From the NCBI GenBank assembly GCA_900313545.1, contig OMRS01000049.1, positions 1-7,778 on the forward strand: DNA of 7,778 bases, given 5' to 3'. Positions 4,757 to 7,778 of the stretch are shown here, piece after piece (position 1 is the stretch's first letter; the number at the start of each line of letters is the position of its first letter). The DNA comes from an uncultured Eubacteriales bacterium. GTDB taxonomy: Bacteria; Bacillota_A; Clostridia; Christensenellales; Aristaeellaceae. Below the pieces are notes generated by a model. That model made no database searches, was not told the origin of the DNA, and saw only the letters and a list, made by a program, of their open reading frames with translations. The position numbers were made by a program, and so were the translations under genes.

Positions 4757-7072
4757 ATGGGTAAGAAGTTCCTGTGTGCCCTGATGGCCCTGTGCCTGCT
4801 CGCGGCGTGGGCCTGCGCCGAGCCGGCGTACCAGCCGGGCACATATGAAGCGGTTGCCGCCGGATTCGGCGGAGACGTGAAGGTCACGATGACCTTCGAG
4901 GCCGACCACATCACCGCCGTCACGGCAGAGGGCGAGAAGGAAACCGACGGGGTCGGCAGCGTCGCCCTCGAGAAGCTGCCCGCCGCCATTCTGGAGGCGC
5001 AGAGCGCCGCCGTTGACGCCGTCGCCGGAGCGACCTTCTCCAGCAAGGCGGTCACCCTTGCGGCGCAGGAGTGCATCGACAAGGCCTCCGGAATCAGCGA
5101 GGCGGTCACGGCTTCCATGAAGCCGGGCACCTACACCGGAAAGGGCATCGGATTCCGCATCAGCGAACCCGTCACGGTGAGCGTCACCGTCACGGAGAAC
5201 AGCATCGAGTCCATTACCGTGGACCAGGAGAACATCTCCGACACCAAGGCCTTTGTCCAGACGGTGGTCGATACGCTGCTGCCCAGGATGCTGGCGTACC
5301 AGTCCGTGTCCGTGGATGCGGTCAGCGGAGCCACCGCCACCAGCAACGGCGTGCGCCAGGCGGTGGAGGCGGCGCTGGTGGAGGCCATCACGGCCAACGG
5401 CGGGAAGGAAAGCGACATCCGGGCCTTCTACCACGCCATGCCCCAGACCAACGAATGCGAAGAGCTGACCGCGGACGTGCTGGTGGTCGGCCTGGGCGGC
5501 TCCGGCATGGCTTCCGCCATCAGCAGCGCCGAGCAGGGCCTCTCCGTGCTGGCCATCGACAAGGCGGCCAAGTGGGGCGGCAATGCGGTCCTGACCAGCG
5601 GTCCCATGGCCATCAACGTGCCCAGCCAGGTCGCGGCCGAGCTGCCTGAATGGACCAACCCCATTACCAAGGAAAAGATCACCAAGAAGGCCGGCGATGA
5701 CCTCATCGACAAGGAGGCCCTCTACCAGGCCTGGCTCGAGTACACCACCAACGATGCGGGCGAGCAGCAGGCCAAGCCGGAAATGGTCCGCCTGTTCCTG
5801 GACGAGAGCGGCTATACCGATGACTGGCTGACCCAGTATGGCTTCCGCTTTGATCCCGCCAGCGGCTTTGCAGGGAACACCTGGGCGGCCTACACCCCGA
5901 TTTCCGGCGGCAAGAAGCTGACGGAAGGATTCTTTGCCGAGTGCATGGACAACTTCGCCAAGCTTGGCGGAAAGTCCATGCTGGAAACCGAAGCCTATGA
6001 CCTGCTGGTGGAAGACGGCAGGGTGGTGGGCGCCAAGGCCCGCAGCATGGTGGACGGCAAGGAGTACCTCATCCATGCCAAGGCGGTGGTCCTGGCCACC
6101 GGCGGATTTGCCGGAAGCGGCGAGATGGAGGAAAAGTACCTCGAGAACACCTACTTCCCGCTCAAGGGCGAATGGAAGCTGTTCGGCATGCACCAGAATG
6201 ACGGCAAAATGCTGGAGGCGGCCATCCGCAACGGCGCAGGAACCTACAACATCAGCGTTGCACCCATGGTCCACGTGGGCGGCGTTGACGGGTTCCTCCC
6301 CGGCTTCAAGACCGTGCCCGTGGAAGGCCAGATCGGCACGGCGACCGGACGCCCGGCCGTATGGTCCCAGGGAGACCTGCCCCTCAATATGGCCATCTCC
6401 TCCGACACCCTCGCGGTGGGCAAGGACGCCCGGCGTTTCACGGCGGAAACCGCCCTGTCCATGTTCAATCCCTGGATTTCCGGCCCCCACTTCTACAGCA
6501 TCTACGGCAATGACCAGGTGCAGAAGCTGATCGTCAGCGGCTTTGACGAGGTTCCCTACGGACCTTCCACCAGCTATCTGGGCTATGGCACCAGCATTCC
6601 CGCCGGTGTGCCGATGGATGAGGCGGACACCGTCCTGAAGGCGGCCATCGACGCGGGCTTTGTCTTCAAGGCGGATACCGTCGCCGAACTGGCGGAAAAA
6701 ATGGGACTGGATCCCGCGGCGCTCACGCAGACGGTGGAGGCCTACAATGCGGCCTGCGCCGCCGGCGAGGATACCGAGTTCGGAAAGGATCCCAAGTACC
6801 TCAAGGCGGTCACCGGTGCTCCCTACTACGGAATCGTCGGTTCCTCCTGGTGCTATTCCACCTGCGGCGGCCTGAACGTCAACGAAAAGTTCCAGGTGCT
6901 GCGCGCCACGGATGAGCAGCCCATCGAGGGCCTCTACGCCGTCGGCACGGACAGCATGGGCGTGCTGTTCTCCGAGACCAAGGCCTATGTCACCTATGGC
7001 GGCGGCGCCATGGGATATGCCTTTACCAGCGGACGTCTGGTGGGCGCCAATATCGCCGAAGCCGTCAAGTAA
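4757..7072 (+). CDS. Secreted flavoprotein reductase: two FMN-binding domains plus fumarate-reductase-type FAD domain
   Basis: This is a 771-residue exported protein. The signal peptide (1-21, hydrophobic ALMALCLLAAWACA) has an A-C-A site giving mature EPAYQ. Two FMN-binding repeats (PF04205) follow, about 26-112 and 123-212. Each ends in the ApbE flavinylation motif: DAVAGAT with T93 and DAVSGAT with T193, the likely covalent FMN sites. From about 238 comes the FAD_binding_2 domain: VLVVGLGGSG (241-250) binds FAD, D268 follows the second strand, and ATGGF is at 447-451. By family knowledge, such proteins take electrons from an external transfer chain through FMN to FAD and reduce a small acceptor outside the cell (fumarate, urocanate, acrylate types). 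The GKDARRFTAETALSMF segment and the C-terminal SMGVLFSETKAYVTYGG lack the Arg and His expected for fumarate reductase, so the substrate is unknown. The start at 4757 is preferred over a long upstream open frame because of AAGGA at seven bases and the signal peptide. It has its own promoter and terminator. Confidence 0.92.
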   Translation: MGKKFLCALMALCLLAAWACAEPAYQPGTYEAVAAGFGGDVKVTMTFEADHITAVTAEGEKETDGVGSVALEKLPAAILEAQSAAVDAVAGATFSSKAVTLAAQECIDKASGISEAVTASMKPGTYTGKGIGFRISEPVTVSVTVTENSIESITVDQENISDTKAFVQTVVDTLLPRMLAYQSVSVDAVSGATATSNGVRQAVEAALVEAITANGGKESDIRAFYHAMPQTNECEELTADVLVVGLGGSGMASAISSAEQGLSVLAIDKAAKWGGNAVLTSGPMAINVPSQVAAELPEWTNPITKEKITKKAGDDLIDKEALYQAWLEYTTNDAGEQQAKPEMVRLFLDESGYTDDWLTQYGFRFDPASGFAGNTWAAYTPISGGKKLTEGFFAECMDNFAKLGGKSMLETEAYDLLVEDGRVVGAKARSMVDGKEYLIHAKAVVLATGGFAGSGEMEEKYLENTYFPLKGEWKLFGMHQNDGKMLEAAIRNGAGTYNISVAPMVHVGGVDGFLPGFKTVPVEGQIGTATGRPAVWSQGDLPLNMAISSDTLAVGKDARRFTAETALSMFNPWISGPHFYSIYGNDQVQKLIVSGFDEVPYGPSTSYLGYGTSIPAGVPMDEADTVLKAAIDAGFVFKADTVAELAEKMGLDPAALTQTVEAYNAACAAGEDTEFGKDPKYLKAVTGAPYYGIVGSSWCYSTCGGLNVNEKFQVLRATDEQPIEGLYAVGTDSMGVLFSETKAYVTYGGGAMGYAFTSGRLVGANIAEAVK

Positions 7073-7080
7073 CCTGAAAA

Positions 7081-7116
7081 TAAAAAGAGGGCACCGGATT
7101 TTCCGGTGCCCTTTTT
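7081..7116. terminator. Bidirectional intrinsic terminator
   Basis: GGGCACCGGA (7089-7098), TTT, TCCGGTGCCC (7102-7111) form a perfect 10-bp stem. It is followed by TTTTT on the plus strand and, on the minus strand, by TCTTTTTATTTT. It ends the flavoprotein transcript and can also stop transcription of the convergent S66 peptidase gene. Confidence 0.93.
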
Positions 7117-7256
7117 CCGTGCCCTGGGAGCCCCTGTCAGGACCCGCATTTTCCCCGGATCAGGGGACCTGACGGGAAAGGCCTGAGAGGGGCGCAGGGA
7201 GGGGAGATGCCGGGAAGATCCTTCGGGGAACCCGGCGGCGAGGGGGAAAGGCGGAC

Positions 7257-7778
7257 TCAGCGCCCCGGCCCGCGCAGCAGGGGCGCCTGTGCAAAACGGA
7301 TGACCTGCGCCCGGGCATCCACCTGAGCGGGCATCCCGAAGGGCAGGATGCAGCGGGGCATCGCATGCCCGATGTTGAGGTTGAAGACCACCGGCAGCTC
7401 CGGACGGCCGATGACCTCCCTGAGCAGCTCCCGGTACGCTGCGGCATGGGTTTCATTCATGGGCCTGCCGCAGAGCACGCCGGATACCGCATCAAACACG
7501 CCAGCGCCCTTCAGGGCCTCCAGTGCCCTGCGGTATTTTGCGGGAGAGGGCTGCTCCTCGCTGGATTCCAGCAGCAGGATGCGCCCCTCCCAGTCCTTCG
7601 CATCCGGGAAGAGGTGGTAGCGCCTGCACATGTCGGGCAGGTCCGCGTACCGGTCCGGGAAAAACATGTCATACAGGGAATCAATGCAGCCGCCCAGAAT
7701 CTCGCCGGAAAAGACGGGGGCCCCCTGCAGCAGCTCAAATCCGTGGCTTTGCAGGGCCGTCAGCGGTCTCCCCGCCTC
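7257..7778 (-). CDS. S66 family peptidase (MccF/LD-carboxypeptidase-like), C-terminal part
   Basis: The frame is open from the right edge to a TGA at 7257-7259, giving 173 residues. The N-terminal part, including the catalytic serine, lies outside the window. The visible part matches the second half of S66 serine peptidases, which cleave L,D bonds in murein peptides or, in MccF, inactivate microcin C-type compounds. GEILGGCIDSLYD (25-37 of the fragment) is the family's GG-C-L segment. ILLLESSEEQPSP (67-79) carries the catalytic glutamate region, with E71 the likely catalytic residue, and NLNIGHAMPRCILPFG (96-111) carries the catalytic histidine, H138 counting from the edge. The ETSEEKPSP-like and NFGHxxPRCILP-like wording resembles the MccF-type branch more than LdcA. 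An internal ATG at 7667 is not the start, because homology continues upstream of it. The protein is probably cytoplasmic, acting on imported peptides. Immediate neighbours give no clue to substrate. Confidence 0.88.
   Translation of the reverse strand, partial: EAGRPLTALQSHGFELLQGAPVFSGEILGGCIDSLYDMFFPDRYADLPDMCRRYHLFPDAKDWEGRILLLESSEEQPSPAKYRRALEALKGAGVFDAVSGVLCGRPMNETHAAAYRELLREVIGRPELPVVFNLNIGHAMPRCILPFGMPAQVDARAQVIRFAQAPLLRGPGR

Noticed and set aside
4538..6490. A 650-codon open frame on the minus strand opposite the LysR 3' end and the flavoprotein
   Set aside because: It is the antisense shadow of two well-supported genes in GC-rich DNA. Its translation is His/Gly/Arg-rich low-information sequence, and it has no ribosome site.
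7131..7175. Inverted repeat CCTGTCAGG/CCTGACGGG after the flavoprotein as another terminator
   Set aside because: It has a long loop and no T run on either strand, and it lies between a strong bidirectional terminator and the peptidase stop codon; no role could be supported.

Overview
The window reads as chromosomal DNA from a GC-rich, Gram-positive anaerobe, most likely a gut or rumen member of the Clostridia. The lineage (perhaps Christensenellales-like) is an inference. It rests on strong AGGAGG-type ribosome sites, consensus sigma-A promoters, U-tract terminators, a riboswitch with a terminator-type expression platform, and a secreted reductase with two FMN-binding domains. No mobile element, CRISPR array, tRNA or rRNA was seen.

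Layout. At 1-243 there is at most a weak partial reading frame on the minus strand. At 303-698 (minus) lies an unrecognised 131-residue protein, AT-richer than its neighbours, with its own promoter and terminator. A long gene-free stretch follows (699-1640). Its left part holds only that promoter and an AT-rich patch. Its right part holds a perfect-consensus promoter (1295-1323) and a structured leader of about 310 nt. The leader precedes a cyclase-family (kynurenine formamidase-like) metal hydrolase at 1641-2225 (plus). This gene converges with a CPA-type cation:proton antiporter at 2249-3457 (minus).

The antiporter is preceded by what I read as a fluoride (crcB-motif) riboswitch at 3501-3562, with an overlapping intrinsic terminator at 3472-3516 and a promoter at 3570-3597. 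Divergent from it is a LysR-type regulator at 3768-4646 (plus). Next comes a secreted flavoprotein at 4757-7072 (plus) with a signal peptide, two FMN-binding domains and a fumarate-reductase-type FAD domain, ending in a bidirectional terminator. The C-terminal part of an S66 peptidase (MccF/LD-carboxypeptidase-like) runs in from the right edge on the minus strand.

How the genes may work together. The antiporter switch looks like a fluoride-stress unit: fluoride would stabilise the aptamer, block the terminator and allow expression. The LysR gene and the flavoprotein look like a regulator-target pair. The flavoprotein has its own promoter, and a dyad with LysR T-N11-A geometry sits about 64 bp upstream of the predicted start site, inside the 3' end of the regulator gene. 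The flavoprotein probably reduces an unknown external electron acceptor with electrons passed through covalently bound FMN. The usual fumarate-reductase active-site residues appear to be replaced, so the substrate is open.
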